From the NCBI GenBank assembly GCA_024036415.1, contig JAMWET010001218.1, positions 677,001 to 741,000 of the forward strand: DNA of 64,000 nt. The letters run 5' to 3'. Within the stretch, counting starts at the first letter, position 1, and every line of letters begins with the position of its first letter. The notes under the pieces are model-generated. The model searched no databases, had not been told where the DNA came from, and was given only the letters and a program-made list of their open reading frames with translations. This document shows, piece by piece, positions 1 through 13,590 of this stretch. The position numbers and the translations under genes were made by a program. The DNA is from Prochilodus magdalenae. Taxonomy: Eukaryota > Chordata > Actinopteri > Characiformes > Prochilodontidae.

Positions 1-1452
1 AATCATACGGTTAAAGTCATGACATTTATGGGATCTTATTTCAGTTACTACTGCAAAATCCAGAGAAAGTCTCCATGGTAACATTTGTCACACTTGTACC
101 AAGAGCATAAACCCTTTACTGATGGAAGTGAAGGGTTAGAAACAACTTGCATTACGAGATTTCTTACATGCTTGTGAGTTCACAAAATGTGCATGCAGGT
201 TTGATGCATGTTTAAGTAAAAATGAGCCAAAATGGTTTCAGGCAACAATGTTTAATTTAACCAAACCAAGGCTTTGATCAGTGACAGCTTTCCACCAAAT
301 TTCTAACCCCAGTAAGATACATGTACTGCCTCTGCAGTTCTCACTGCAGGTTTCCTTTGAGGAGCTTTTTCTTTGTTTGACAGAGAAAGAAACATTTGGA
401 GATAGTTGTGATTAGCTGAGAGGTGTGTCCAAGGGTGGGGGTGGACCCCAGACCCCTGATCTACCTTTTGTACCCCCTAAGTGTCTTAAGATCAAAATTC
501 TTGTTCCCTGAAAATAAACCTATGATGTCATACTGTCACTTCACCCACAATTTGCAAGCGGCTGTGTTTAGTATTCTTAACTAACTAGAAATGCAACACA
601 GAAGACATATTTGTAAACCTGAGAACTTGCCCAATTTCCCAAAAGACAGGTGAGATGAGTGAACATAGTATGCCTGAATGCCAGGGGGTATTTCTCACAC
701 TGGGTGTGTCCTCTATAATTTTGCCGTAAATTCAATCAATTTAGAGTTTTTTAAACTACCAAGTCAGAGCAGAGGCTTTATTTGTCTAAGATAAAGTCAC
801 CTCTTTCAACAGATTATATATAAATATATATATAATTTTTATAATTTTATTATTATTATTTTTATTATTATTATACATAATCATTATGTTACAATAGCAT
901 CTTACTGTAGCATTGTCTTTGGAAAGTCCTGCCACATTTTTTGCATGATGCCCATCATACTTTATCTCTAGAAGCCTTAACAGACATAACTGTAATCAGG
1001 CAGCACCTGTTTACGAGCCTTACCAATAGTTAAGCCTGATGGAGGGAATATCATTTTTTTATAACATGATTAACACTATCCATAATAATAAAAGGATAAA
1101 TATTTTATCCTGTACACTATAAACATACGGATAATTGTTTAGTTGAAGAACGAAGCACCACAGACAAACAGAGGGCAGCAGATTAAAGTTTGTTGCAGTT
1201 TGTGCCATGCAACCCAAATGTTGATCTCAAGCTCTATTGCTGTTAGCGATACATAAACTCCATTACCCATTTAAAAGGAAAAAAGGTCATGCACAAAGTC
1301 TGCCGTGATCACATGGGTGTAGGTTTATGAAAGCATCCTTCTAGTGTGTTCAATCCATCAGTACAATGGGATAAATTTAGCCCATGCAGTATACAGCAGA
1401 CTAATGGATTACTTAAATTAGATACTCTGAGTAACGGCTTTGCTGGATTAAT

Positions 1453-1680
1453 GCAGAATCATCAGTCTTTCTTCATTTTGCTTGTGATAATACGTCTTTG
1501 CTTTATTAACTTTAAAACATTCCATAACTTTCTGCAGTTTATTTCCAGGTTTAAAAGAAACAAATTCCCAGCACAAAAAACACAGCATGTACAGTGCATT
1601 ACTGATCCGCTTCCTAAAGTCAAAGCAAGCCCTGTCAGCCAAGGCTAAGGTCTCTGAAATACACAAATACATTCCTTTAG
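1453..1680. repeat. Diverged duplication, copy 1
   Basis: This block recurs at 2777-3001 with scattered substitutions and small indels over its full length. A third, shorter match lies near 1990-2065. On the minus strand it contains AATAAA motifs. Differences between copies are not biased to third codon positions, so the matching minus-strand reading frames are probably not coding. Confidence 0.75.
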
Positions 1681-2776
1681 TCTAGGCAGGCAAATTAGTT
1701 CAAACTGCATTCCCACAGTAAAAATCCCACAATTAAAAACAATTACATATTCAGATTTATTTATAATAATGATATTATGATCTTTTTAAACCCACTACAC
1801 TACTGCAAAATAAATACAAAACAATCAGTATATCAACAGAGGGAGGTGAATGCACCGAGCCCTAACATCTAAATTTCAAGATCCAAAATTGAATTAATTT
1901 CATTAATAAATGAGTTAAATAATAAACTATTTTATTCAGAAATTGCTGTCCTGCATTTTCATGTCACTACTGAAATTATAAGGCCAGTGATAACATGTCT
2001 TTGCTTTATTTACTTAACGTTTATTTCATGAACATTCCACAGTGTTCTGCAGTTCATTTCCAAAAATTTCAAAAATTGCTTTCCCACATTTTCATTCCAG
2101 GTTTTGGAACTGTGGATGAGTTGCACAATTCCATGCTTTACTTTTCTGCATGCTGTTTTGCAAATGGAAGGTACTAACTTCATGTGTTTGCTGCTTTTAA
2201 TTTTTTTCCTTGGATGCGAACTCTCAAGGGGCAAAGAACAGACAACTTTGTCCATGAAAATCCTTTCCCCACCATCACACAACTTGAAAAGGAAAGCGAC
2301 ACGAAACAGATAGCTTCCTCACACACACTGGGCCGACCAGAGTTCACTAAAACAAACCCCAGTCCACTGATTACAGTAGGACCAGACATTGTTTTTCTGG
2401 ACTGGGGAAAGTTCTCTAGTGTTTAGTCCATTAAACTGCCTTTTAGAGCATTAACTGGGACTGCTTCCCTGTCCCTCATGGCCACAGGAGGAGTAGTTAA
2501 ATCCCATAAGTCCCAAAGTCCGACAGTGGTGGCTAAAACTGTCAAAAACTTTGGTAAGGTTAAAGTAGTGTTGTGATTGTTTTGATAGTAACAAAATGGT
2601 ATGTTTAATTATTTATTTATATAAGGTATATATCTATTAATGCAAGAGGATTATAGTCCAAAGTCCAAGTCAGTTAAAAATCCAAACTCTGACTCTGATT
2701 TTAAACAACCTTGGTAGAAGGATTCGTATGCAACAGCCATAGAATGGTTAGTCACCCACATTTAAATAGTACAAGA

Positions 2777-3001
2777 GGAATCATCAGTCTTTCTTCATTT
2801 TGCTTGTGATAACATGTCTTTGCTTTATTTACTGAACATTCCACAACTGTCTGCAGTTTATTTCCAGGTTTAAATGAAAACCATTCCCAGCACAAAGAAA
2901 TCACAGCATGTACAGTGCATTACTGATCTGCTTCTTAAAGTCTAAACAAGCCCTGTCAGCCAAGGCTACGGTCTCTGAAATACACAAATACTTTCCTTTA
3001 G
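2777..3001. repeat. Diverged duplication, copy 2
   Basis: Partner of 1453-1680, in the same orientation about 1.3 kb away. The most conserved part is around 2950-3000. Confidence 0.75.
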
Positions 3002-3679
3002 ATAATCTGTGCAGCACTTTATCGGTGTTTACTTCAGTCCTCTTCAGTTGATTTTTAAAACCCACTTTGTGTTCTTTCACCATTAAGAGTTGCTTAAAGT
3101 TAACAAGAAGAAACAATCCCTATTCTTGTCTATTCTTGTTTATTTTTTCTCTTTCTCCCTTCATTGTTCACCAGTAAAGTATCTGGGTTGATACAGAGTT
3201 CCAGATGTGACCCGGTAAGAGAGAGGGGGAGAAAGGGCTGGCTGGAGGCCAGGGATGATCTCATACCCCCCAACAGCCCTGTTGAGAGACATGCAACATC
3301 AGTCTTGCTCACACGGGCCACCACCCATGACTGAAACAGGGAAACATACTCTCACACTAAACTGCAGAACAAAGAGAAGGTTGTAGGTCGTAACAATCTC
3401 AACACAGCACTTAAAACAAAGAAGTGTTTAAAACTCAAAACACATTGAAATAGCCCCCACAGGCACTTTAAAGGGTCTCTCATTTGCTGTCTTTCATTGA
3501 AAGTAGCTAGATAGTAAAAAAAAAAACAAGTAGCTTTTTCTGTGTGTGCATTAAATCTATTTCTATGTCGTTTCATAAGATCATTATTTTGCAGTCTTTG
3601 CTTTTAAACTGAATGTTAGATTTTAGGCCCAACTGATTTGTGCACTAAGCTCTGCAGAATGGAAACATGCTTAACACAT

Positions 3680-4225
3680 TAATTATTAAATCAAATCAAA
3701 TCATTTTTATTGTCACATCACATTTTCACAGGTGTAAAGGTGAGTAAAAAACTTAGGTGCGTAGTCCCTTACAGTACTATACAAAAAATATACATTAGAC
3801 AATAAATATATACAGTACTAAGCACTAAAATCTCGGTTTACACTAATTTACAGTTATGAATAAAAACTTTGATATATGCAGATGCACACATTATATATAT
3901 AGCACTACGGTAAGGCTGAGGTAGATGTAGGGTATATACAGGGCATAGAATATTATATTATATATGTATATACATACACTACAGATATACAGTGTGGATG
4001 GAAGATAACAGTAGTCAGTCTATGTGCAGGTGTAAATATGCTAATGTAAAGTGCAGAGTGATGATTGTCCATGGAGATCATCGTTTAGATAGTTTTGGTG
4101 AGGTGTGCTGAACCAGGTCCATATACTGGTGAATCAGCACTACTGGCTGTTTAGAAGCCTGATGACTCGAGGGAAGAATCTCGGAGGCGGCTGGTTCTGG
4201 ACTTTATACTTCGGAACCTCCTCCC
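3680..4225. repeat. Dispersed retroelement-like remnant
   Basis: It opens with an AATCA pentamer run and a TTTATTGTCACAT-like tract and ends near text resembling 'GTTTAGAAGCCTGATGACTC'. I recognise this as a common teleost interspersed repeat, probably a LINE end. The class is uncertain because no reading frame survives. Confidence 0.4.
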
Positions 4226-4240
4226 ACTCGGCAGCTGCGC

Positions 4241-4470
4241 AGCTACACTACGTATGATTTGGGAAGTGGGTGCCTACATGGCAGAAATGTGTCACTGATT
4301 GAGTTTCATAGCCCCATGAGCTGATGACGCTGGTGTTTACAAACATGTTAAAAGTCAAAAGAGAAGACAAAACCTGATGAAGGACGTGTCTTTTGAGGAT
4401 GTAAGTCATTTATTTACTGTTGTCATCATATCTTCATCAGTGTAATGCTGATTTTGCAACAAGTTAAATT
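4241..4470 (+). mobile_element. Truncated copy of the 7902-8421 MITE family
   Basis: It starts with AGCTACACTACGTATGATTT, like the left terminus of the complete element at 7902. It shares the internal block GAAGGANGTGTCT...GAGGATGTAAGT...TACTGTTGTCATCATATCTT. The right terminal repeat is absent. Confidence 0.55.
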
Positions 4471-4554
4471 CTTTTTGAGGTGTTTGTGTTACATTAATAC
4501 ATATGACGTGGTCTTAAAAAAAGCTGACTTCTAAATGACTTTTTCAGGCCATGT

Positions 4555-5190
4555 GGCTCACAGCAGTGCACAGACACCATCTTCTAAACCGCTTTATCTC
4601 TATGGGTCACGGGGGTAGAATGCAGGAAACACCAATCCATCACAGGGCAGACACACAGACATACACATTCACGAACCCGCTCACACCTAGGGTGCAATTT
4701 AGCATCTCCAATTTACCTGACTGCATGTCTTGGGCCAGTAGGATGCAAAAGCCACACCAAAATGACCCCAGATGGGAATCAAAGCCAGTCCCTTTTGGCT
4801 GTGAAGCATGAGTACAACCTACCGCATCACCATGCCACCCCACAGATACTGTTTTTCTCCTGACAAAATTATCTTACACAGTGCTGCTTTTATCAATCAG
4901 AGTCTACTAAACCACTTATCCCTTCGGGTCATAGGGGGGTGCTGGAGCCTATCCCAGCACTTTTGTACAGGAAACACCCCGGAAAGGCTGCCAATCCATT
5001 GCAAGGCGGACGCACAGACACATTGACTCCTAAAGGTAACTCCTGACTGCATTTCTTTGGTCTGCAGAAAGAAATCATCACAGACACTTAGAGAACATGC
5101 AAACTCCACACAGAAAAGATGCCTGATGCCCCAGTTGGGAGCCAAACCCAGGCCCTTCTTGCTGTGAGGCAACAGAGTTACCCACAGTGC
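4555..5190. repeat. Two diverged copies of a teleost interspersed repeat
   Basis: Copies at about 4555-4850 and 4895-5190 share the order: 'AAACCRCTTATC', 'CAGGAAACACC', 'CCAATCCAT', 'GACTGCAT', then 'ATGCAAACTCCACAC' or its equivalent, and a C-rich 'GCCAC' end. The family is common in otophysan genomes; I cannot assign its class. Confidence 0.5.
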
Positions 5191-5286
5191 CACTGTGAGT
5201 CTTAACCACTGTGAGTCTTAACCACTGTAAGTCTTAACCACTGTGAGTCTTAACCACTGTGAATCTTAACCAGCGTGAGTCTTAAC
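5191..5286. repeat. 16-bp minisatellite, six units
   Basis: Exactly six 16-bp units of consensus CACTGTGAGTCTTAAC. Units 3, 5 and 6 carry one or two changes. It abuts the interspersed repeat, whose end probably seeded it. Confidence 0.9.
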
Positions 5287-7901
5287 GTTAGCACTGAAAA
5301 TTGCCTCTAAGCTGAAACGTGTTCTACCCCTGGAGAATTTCCCTGTTGCGTAAACTCTTAAAAGTATCGGTGCAATAAAGAGTTATTTGCATGATGCCAT
5401 AGAAGAACCTTTCAATGGATATGTAGCACAATGACTTGATTGTGCTGCAATCAGGCACATGGTGGCAGCATAATCTTGAACCCCTGTCCCATTTCCCCCT
5501 AATCTGCACTACTTTCCTGTTGATAAGAGAACAAAATAATTATATCTTATATTACTTCTGCCCTTTATCAGAATAGGTTTCAATGAGACATAGTTCAGTG
5601 TCACACTGACATTACAGCTTTCGTTCTGCTCATACAAGATTATACACAATTATTATTAATTATTATACAGGATTTATTGGTCTGGTGCACCCACTCTGGT
5701 GCAGTACCAACCACCTATGGTTTTCCTGTCACTCTGTCTTGACATTGATGAAATAAAATGAAATGACATTGATGAAATGATGATAATCTTTTGAAGACAT
5801 GGTTATTTCTAACAACTGAATGTAATAATACAATAAGGGCTGTTAATAACTGTGTGCATCGAGTCATCATTACCGAAAAATAGGGATTTTCATGAGACTC
5901 TTATATAGAGGGTCTTATATAGAGAATAGAAAACTACCACATCATCAAGTGTCGTGAGTAGCTAAGGTCAAATGCATGCGTAGATCGAGGTGTAAGTACC
6001 TATTAATACCACGCTTTATCGAAAACATGATTACACTGTCTTTTGTGATAAGAGTGATTGCAATTTAAAGACAATTGATTAAATAATTAAATATTTAAAT
6101 AAACTTGGTATTTAAAGCTACAGTATGTTCAGCGGTAGCAGCCAAATATATGTAGGTGCGCATTAGTGCATGTCAAAATACAAAACACATAACAGGCCAA
6201 AGTAACAACAATAAAAAGATCAACTTCTGGTTGCATCCCTGTAGCAAACATTGGCCGGTTCCAACTTCGGATGAGTCCGGTTGAGTACCTTTAGAACCTT
6301 TATCTGAAAGTTCTTCAAACTTTTTAAGGTTCTCCACATAGACCTCTTTGTTTATGATGGCCTATTAAGTAAGCAAAAGTGGTTTGTTCATGGCATCGCT
6401 CAAAAGACCCAATCCAGGTTCTTATTTCAGCCTAAGGAAGACATTGCAACAGACAGCTGAGCACAGTTTGTAACATTTGCTGCATTCAGATTTGCAGGGA
6501 AACTTCAACTTTCACACAAGTTGTCTCAGTCACATGGAAAAGCTCACTAAAACATAAGCTCCTGCTCTTAGTCTAACTTAATTCTACCTTTGTCTGCACT
6601 GCATTAGTGTGCTAGGCTAGCTGAGACTCAACCATGACTCACTGTGTAAACAGCACTCCACCCCTCTATACTTTCTCTCAGGCAGAGGTGTGCTCAAGCC
6701 CTGGCTGAAAGGAGTGATAAGGGCTCTTCAGGAACGGACCGCGGTCTGTTTGAAACTAGCAGTTTTGTCCGATGGGAGAGTTCTCAGGGGCAGGCCTGTG
6801 CAGGCCTGGAAACACACGGTCGCTATAGCACCGGCCAACTTTACTGACCACACCCGCAGCTTCTCTGAATCTCCTCCTGCAACTGCTCAATTAAAAATGA
6901 CTCCTCTTTCATGAACATGAAGATAAATCAGCAAGGGCGAGAACCCCTCTAAGGAAGGCCTGGAATTCTGCAGGATTCTGTAAAGTCCTTCTTTAGTTCA
7001 TAACAGTAGTGGAACCCTTTTTGGTGCTATGTTGAATCATTGTAAAAATGTTTTTTTTAAAGAAGCGTACAGTTCATCTATCATTATGTCATCATGATCC
7101 TGCACAGAACTATTGCCTTGAAGACTGCCTTGAAGAGAGTAGCTAAGCTATAATGTGCAGTATTTAATACCCAGAGTGGTTTTAATAAGAACAGGAGTAA
7201 TTAGAACTTCATGCACAGTATGTTTCTTTACAGGTTAAGTACACATAGCTGACACAGAGCTGTTGTAAAATCTCTGAGCGTGGCCTTCAAAGAGTAAATA
7301 TGCAGACAGAACCATAACACTAATTATTCTTTTTGTATTCAGATGGAACAAAGGTAAAAGCAAACCGCAAGGGAGAGGCATGTTGGCTAAGTGTGCTTCC
7401 TGACTTTTATGCTTTACTCTTTTTAACTCTTAAGAGGATGACCAAACCATAAAACAGTGATATACTCAATACAATTTACAGTGGTGCAACAGTTTGAATC
7501 TTTAGTAGTTAGCATATGGCATTTCCTTTGCTACTTTTAGTGCATTGACTATTTATTTGCTAAGTTGAACATACTGGAAAAATAAATAATTAGTAATAAA
7601 GAATAGATTTATTGAAGGGTTTTCAGATCATGTCACATGCACAGACTCAAAGAGAAAGCTTGATGGTTAGGTCACAAATGCAAAATCAACATTATGTTAT
7701 TTGAAATCTTTCACAGCATCTTTCATAAAAAGGTCTTCGGATGCATGCTACCTATTTCTGTACTGTTTCATAAGATCGCTATCGTGCATAATGATATACT
7801 TCATTGCCATCTTGTTCTCTAAAACAACTGTCACATTATTTTTCTAATCCAAACCAATTTGTGTACTCAGCAGATTCAAAACATTTTTAAGGCATCCAAT
7901 C
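5287..7901. other. Gene-free stretch
   Basis: AT-rich and without a recognisable gene. A 74-codon frame at 6690-6914 follows a pyrimidine tract and CAG but matches nothing I know. No tRNA, promoter or intact transposon was recognised. Confidence 0.5.
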
Positions 7902-8421
7902 TTAAAGCTGCACTATGTATATTTTGGGGATTTGGAGACCTCTCGGGTAGAAATGTGTAATTGCACAACGTGGGGAACAACTGTTGTGCTTTGGATCCCC
8001 ACAAGCAGACAAATCTGACTTTTCCAAGCACGTTGAAAGAGAACTCAGTCAAACCTTGGTGAAGGATGTGTCTACGGAGGATGTAAGTGACTTATCTACT
8101 GTTGTCATCATATCTTTACCAATATGTTGGAAAGAGTGTTCGGCTCAATGTTTAGGCCTCAAAGGCAAAATCAACAGTATACTGACAAAAACATGATGAC
8201 AATCGTCTATAGTTGACTTCCATCCTCAAAAGTCACATCTTACATAAAGTTTTAGGCTGTCTTTATCTCTTTCAGCATGATCACAAACATCAGATTCATC
8301 TGCTCATATGTGTCAAAATCAGAAACAATTTTACAAATTGTTCTTTCACATGTTGCGGGCAATTACACATTTTTACCAGAGAGGTCAGCAAATCCCCAAA
8401 ACTGATGTAGTGCAGCTTTAA
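7902..8421. mobile_element. Complete MITE with about 60-bp terminal inverted repeats and TTAA ends
   Basis: The first roughly 60 bases (TTAAAGCTGCACTATGTATA...) return in inverted form at the right end (...TAGTGCAGCTTTAA) with few mismatches. TTAA at both outer ends is the target duplication expected for piggyBac- or Kolobok-type transposition. The interior has no transposase frame, so it is non-autonomous. Confidence 0.8.
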
Positions 8422-9965
8422 ATTCAGCAAATAAACATATTGTGCATCACAATGTGTAGCATTGTCTTCCCTGTGGAAATACTGTAGCTACTTAATAAAA
8501 CACGTAAACTGACCAGGAGAACTCAAACATTATCATATGACTGTATTTCACTTTCAATGAAAACGAAAATTCAGACTAAGCCAAACAATAAAGAGATCCA
8601 GACTAAACTTGTGCCTATGCACTTGGTAGCATACAGTTATCGACTTCAGCCCACCTGTTGTTATGCTCAATTTGCCACAGTGTACACTGTCAGTGTGAAG
8701 GTGCTGTTTGTGCATGTGAACATCTGCAATATCTGATGATCTAAGCTGAGTGTTTCCTCATTCCCTTACCTGTATTGTTTGACTCATGTTGGGTTCATGT
8801 GCGCTGTCTGAAAATCTGTGTGTTGTCTTTATAGTGTCATAGCAACTAAACAGAATAACAAAAATAAATGACCTCGCTCGCTCTCCCGCTTTGCTTTTTT
8901 TTTTTAACTGAGACTATTGTTCATGGCAGGATGTGTAAGATTCCAGCCTTCAAGCTTCAAGCCGGTGTCATAACCTGCATCGAAACATGGGCGCTTGGCA
9001 TGCAGCCATATATCATTCAGTTCCCATGCTGTCAAAGCATCTGCTGGCTCTCGGGCACACCAACCCCGCCCCACTTCTTATTCAGCTCTGTGAAAGGTAC
9101 GCTCAGGTACGAGTGTGTGGCGCACGAGATGAAGGGCGACATTGTTCGCCCAACTGGCACAGTTCCCTCTCTGCACAGGCAGAGTGTCACACTTTCCAAT
9201 TCTGTCTGGTTGTGTGCGACCTGTTAAATACCACTGTGGCAAGCGTGTGGAAATGCTGCACAGATGGAACACTGAATTATTGTTCTACACAGAAATTCGA
9301 TCTGTTGCGGCACAGTTTATCAGCCTCTGTCAACCTCATACTGCTATGGAACAGTGACACCATAGGACCACAACTGAGCAGTTTATCAGACATAGAGGTA
9401 TTACATAGTAAGAGCACTCTCAGTTTAAACTCTCTCTGTTTAAACTAACTATTTAGCAAAACCTGACAACTGTAATCATCGTAAGTCTAAATATTTAATA
9501 TTTTTGAATAAAATATGGTCTTTTATGATTATTTTGAGAAGGTCAGTTAAAAGTTATTCCATTATGATTAAAGGTTGCTTATTTTAAGCATTATTTTCTG
9601 ACATCCCCAAAAATTATTTGCTAATAGGATAAAACATTTACACATTTACTTCATACACAATTACTTAAAGCAAGTAAGAACATTTAGAAATAATTTGCCT
9701 AACCTTATTATATTCTTACATAGTCATAAACACATGCTTCCATATATATACAGCTCTGTGCACATGTAAGAGACCGTCCTTTATTTATTTAACTTTATGG
9801 CCAAAATGGAGTTTTTAGTTCAAATAATTTATTTTTAAGCAGAAAATTTTTAATAATCCATTTTTATTATATAAGGAAGAAAGATGTCAAAGGAAAATCA
9901 GCTACAAATGCCACCAGCAACAACAACAGTAGTGTCCAAAACTGGAGGCCCAAATTTCTCCTACT
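8422..9965. other. Gene-free stretch with multi-frame open region
   Basis: Several overlapping frames are open at 8868-9448, the longest 153 codons at 8987-9448. None resembles a known family and no splice or promoter context supports them. The rest is AT-rich and featureless. Confidence 0.4.
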
Positions 9966-10178
9966 ACATTTACAGCATTTAGCTGATGCTCTTATCCAGA
10001 GCGACTAACAAGGTTAATCACATTACAGGTAGGCCAATGCAGTGTTAGGAGTCTTGCCCAAGGACTCTTATTGGTGTAGCACAGCATCACCCTGACTAGG
10101 AATCAAACCCCAGTCTCCCACATGTGGTGGTGGCTACTTGGCAGGTAGTGATGTTATCCGCTGAGCTACACCAACCAA
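9966..10178 (-). mobile_element. tRNA-derived SINE, copy 1
   Basis: Read on the minus strand it begins like a tRNA: GGTGTAGCTCAGCGGATAAC (A box), then GGTTTGATTCCTAG (B box). It ends in the teleost SINE tail CGCTCTGGATAAGAGCATCA followed by GCTAAATGCTGTAAATGT. Other copies lie at 33545, 41356 and 44570. Confidence 0.75.
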
Positions 10179-13100
10179 CTAGACCACAGAACCTGTGAGC
10201 ACCCGATTTTATCTTCAAATGGTAAAAAATCAAGCTCCACTCTCACTTCTCACTTCTCGTGTAGTTAGTTGCAGCCTCAGGTGAGTTAGTCTGGATAATT
10301 ATCAAAGAAGCACTATAATGAAGTAATGGATTAAAGGCACAACTAGAGAGTGGAAGGAAGAGCCAGTCTCTTGGGGTTAGTGGCTAACCTTTAGCCTAGC
10401 TCGGAGGCCTGCCAGCTTTCCATGTGAATTGCTTAAGGTGCTCCATGCTCTGCCAGTTGCTTCACACAGTGGTGCAGTCTTGGCCCAAAAACCATGAGGC
10501 TCCACAGCTTCTCAGTTAAAACTGGCTGTTTAATAATATGTGCTACATTCCAGCAGCATCTGCTGCTTGTAGATTAAAGCTTGAGTGTAAGAGATGCGCA
10601 TTTGAGACAAATGATTTTCTGACATAAAGCAACACTCAACACTGTTTTTGTTGGTATCAGAGAAGCTGCTGTAAGTTTACCGAACAAACCCCTTTATCTT
10701 CTTAGTGCCATAAACCATATATTTATAATAATGCACCATTGCTTAACAAAACAAGTTTCCTCAACCATCCAAAATGGCTTTGTTTGAAAGACATATACAT
10801 ACATAGTGTGATATATATATATATATTAAAACTGTCTGTAATGTCAATTTTTACGTTATTACAAAAAATGCTGCCCACTACTATTATATGGTCACCTCCG
10901 AGTTCAGACCTCATCATCTATTTGGAGAAGTAAAAAATGCAACTTTTGAACCAAAACTGAACTGAGTAGAGAAATATCCCTGCTGATTTCTTTAAAGAAG
11001 TTCTAGAGCTGATTGCTGTAATACAGGCATGTGTTGGACACAGTGTTAAAGAGGTTGTTATTGTATTTAGCTGTTAATGTTTCAATGTAACTTTTCTATT
11101 GAATCTATGTTTTCTACTTTTTCCTGTTGTTGGAAAAGAATAACTTCAGTGGAAATAATATAATTGATTCTCTGATTTGGCACTATAGTGGATGTATTTA
11201 CCACAATCTCAAAATGAGTAACACGGGATATTTTGTGTATACATTTTGGACTTAATTTGCTAAGATGAATACATTGAACATTAATTTAATGAATTAAGTG
11301 AGTAGTGCATCTTTTCTTTGTGTGAGTGCAGGGTACCACATTTGCCCTGTACTCTTGTACAAGATAAAACTGGGAAACAAAACTGTCATAAAAGCATAAA
11401 GGTCATCAAGGTAACGGTGAGACAGTCTCTTCACAGTGAAAACAGACGTTGGTTTACCACACATGAATAGTGGTGCCATGAGGCACGCATGCAGCCTGCA
11501 TTCTTAAGGATTGGCTCTGGGTGTTGCTTGTTTTTGCCCGCTAATACTTAAATTAATACCTAAAAAGAAAGCTTTGTGTAAAGCTACACCCTTCATTCTC
11601 CTCTGTCATTGGAAGGATAGGCTGAATACACTGTGTGGGTGGTTCAATGAAGACTAGGTGGTGATAAAAAAGTACAAAATTAAAAGATGAACAAATACAA
11701 AAACTGAGCACTTTTTGAAAAAGAAATGTCTGGCAGTCTTGAATGTGGCTGATTGATGAACAGCCCGAATGCCATTTGGCTTAGTATTTACTCTGCACTT
11801 ATCCCATTCCGGTAAATATTCGTTTTAAATGACTAGTCTTGCTTTTCTGGGGGCTTATCTTGGGTTTACAGGGATACATCATTATAGACAGCTGTTGGAC
11901 ACATTTATGACTGGCACCTAGGAGAAATACGGTTAACAAACCACAGATCAGTGTCAGCTTTCAACAGGTAGAATTGCACTGTAAATAAATGACTATCCTC
12001 CGTTTTGAGATGTGTGAGTAACAGGTAGTGGTCATTAACAGTAACATAACAGATAAGGAGTGAGGCTACATAATTCTATAGATACTCTTTAGTTGGATCT
12101 GTAAAATGATACCTATACTCTTCTAATGTATAAGCCTAAGTTCACTAGACAAAGAGGACTGTTGGCATCACCTAGTGGCAAATCAAAACAAACCCGCCCA
12201 CACCTCCCAATATACTGCCACACCCTCTCTGGATTACTCAAGCATCTTTTTCTTTTTTTCTATGCAGGCTCTACGTGACTGGCAGAAATTACAGGTCTCT
12301 TATTCTGGGAGCGGACCGGTGAGACCTAAGGCTAGTCATTTCAAACTATCAATCTTACAGAAATTATTGTGGCACAAATGACTGTCATAATTACCTTGGA
12401 GGCAGCACATTCTCTGAAATTGGCTTTTGTAAACTGTTGTAATACTTGTATTATGATAACTGTCACTTATTCATACCAGTGCTGCAGATGACAAAAGGAA
12501 AACCAGCAAATCAAGTACTGTATATGTTATGCTTCATTCGCTTCTCTTTTAAATGCCCTGTCCACACCAAACCATCATATCACGCCCACTGTGTGTTACC
12601 ATGGGATCATCCACAATCTAGTTAAACTGTTGTTACCGTACTCGAGTAAACGTTTCCTATATCAGCTAACTGTTATGTCAGTTCCCCTCTTTCAGTGACA
12701 AAAAAGCTATTTGAATGCTGATGGCTTCCTCTCTTGGAAAATGGAAAATCATCAATCTGCTAAACATGAGTGAGTGTAAGTTACAGGCCAGAAAGTCTGT
12801 CACTAAAACAATCCAAGTAAATTACATTTATTGGCATGTTGTTTTGTGGATATCATGCGTTCACAGAACAGACCAGGCAGAAAACATAATGTAAAACATG
12901 CTTAATTAAACAGCTGGACGGCACAAATGATCAGCATTAGGGGCATTAGCGTTAAATGAAGACAATCACAGCCAACCTGTTAAAAATCACTGTAGCATTT
13001 AATTAACACTATCCAACCAAATCTGTCTCCAAAATAAGAAAATGATTATGCTGGTGTTTCTGTTTTTTATTTGCAACATAATTCCTGTCCACTATAGATA

Positions 13101-13461
13101 ACTTGTCACATAAACATGCAACTATGTATGAGAGCAAATCACCTAGTACAACAAACCACCTAAGCTAGGAGCTCATTCAGGTAGCTGATATGAATCAGAA
13201 GGTCCCCGCCCCTGCCCTAAAGAGAACAATAAAGACTGATAATGGCGAGCACAGAGTACAAGATATGTTACTGCCAGTCAACTCTGTCAGCTCAAAGACC
13301 AGAAGACACACTTTTTAGATCTTACTAACCATAAGGCATAACATGTTGTGACTTCCAGGGTGGTTCATTTGGTTGAACATGACCCAACTGAGCTTTCTAA
13401 CATTTGAGTTGCTGAGCCCTGCCACACTTAGGGGGTCAAAGACATTCATTTGAAGTAGAAG
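10179..13461. other. Gene-free stretch upstream of K-A
   Basis: No gene or intact transposon recognised. It contains a short TA tract near 10810 and scattered AT-rich sequence. Keratin enhancers could lie here, but nothing in the sequence singles one out. Confidence 0.4.
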
Positions 13462-13590
13462 GTCTCTTAGAAATACAAAACTTCAAGCAATGTGAGTTCT
13501 ACTCCTGCGCCAACATGTGCTTTTCTGAAGTTCTTTAGCACTAGTGATGTTAAATTCAAAGTGCCTATACTATATATACCATGTCTCTGT
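13462..13590. repeat. Local duplication upstream of K-A, copy 1
   Basis: It shares with 13813-13930 the ordered blocks GGTCTCTTAGAAATACAAAA, TGCCAACRTGTG, TTTTCNAAAGNTC, GATGTTAAATTCAAAGT and CCATGTC. The spacing is conserved apart from small indels. Confidence 0.65.

Noticed and set aside
5191..5286. CRISPR-like array
   Set aside because: Units are contiguous without spacers and the genome is vertebrate.
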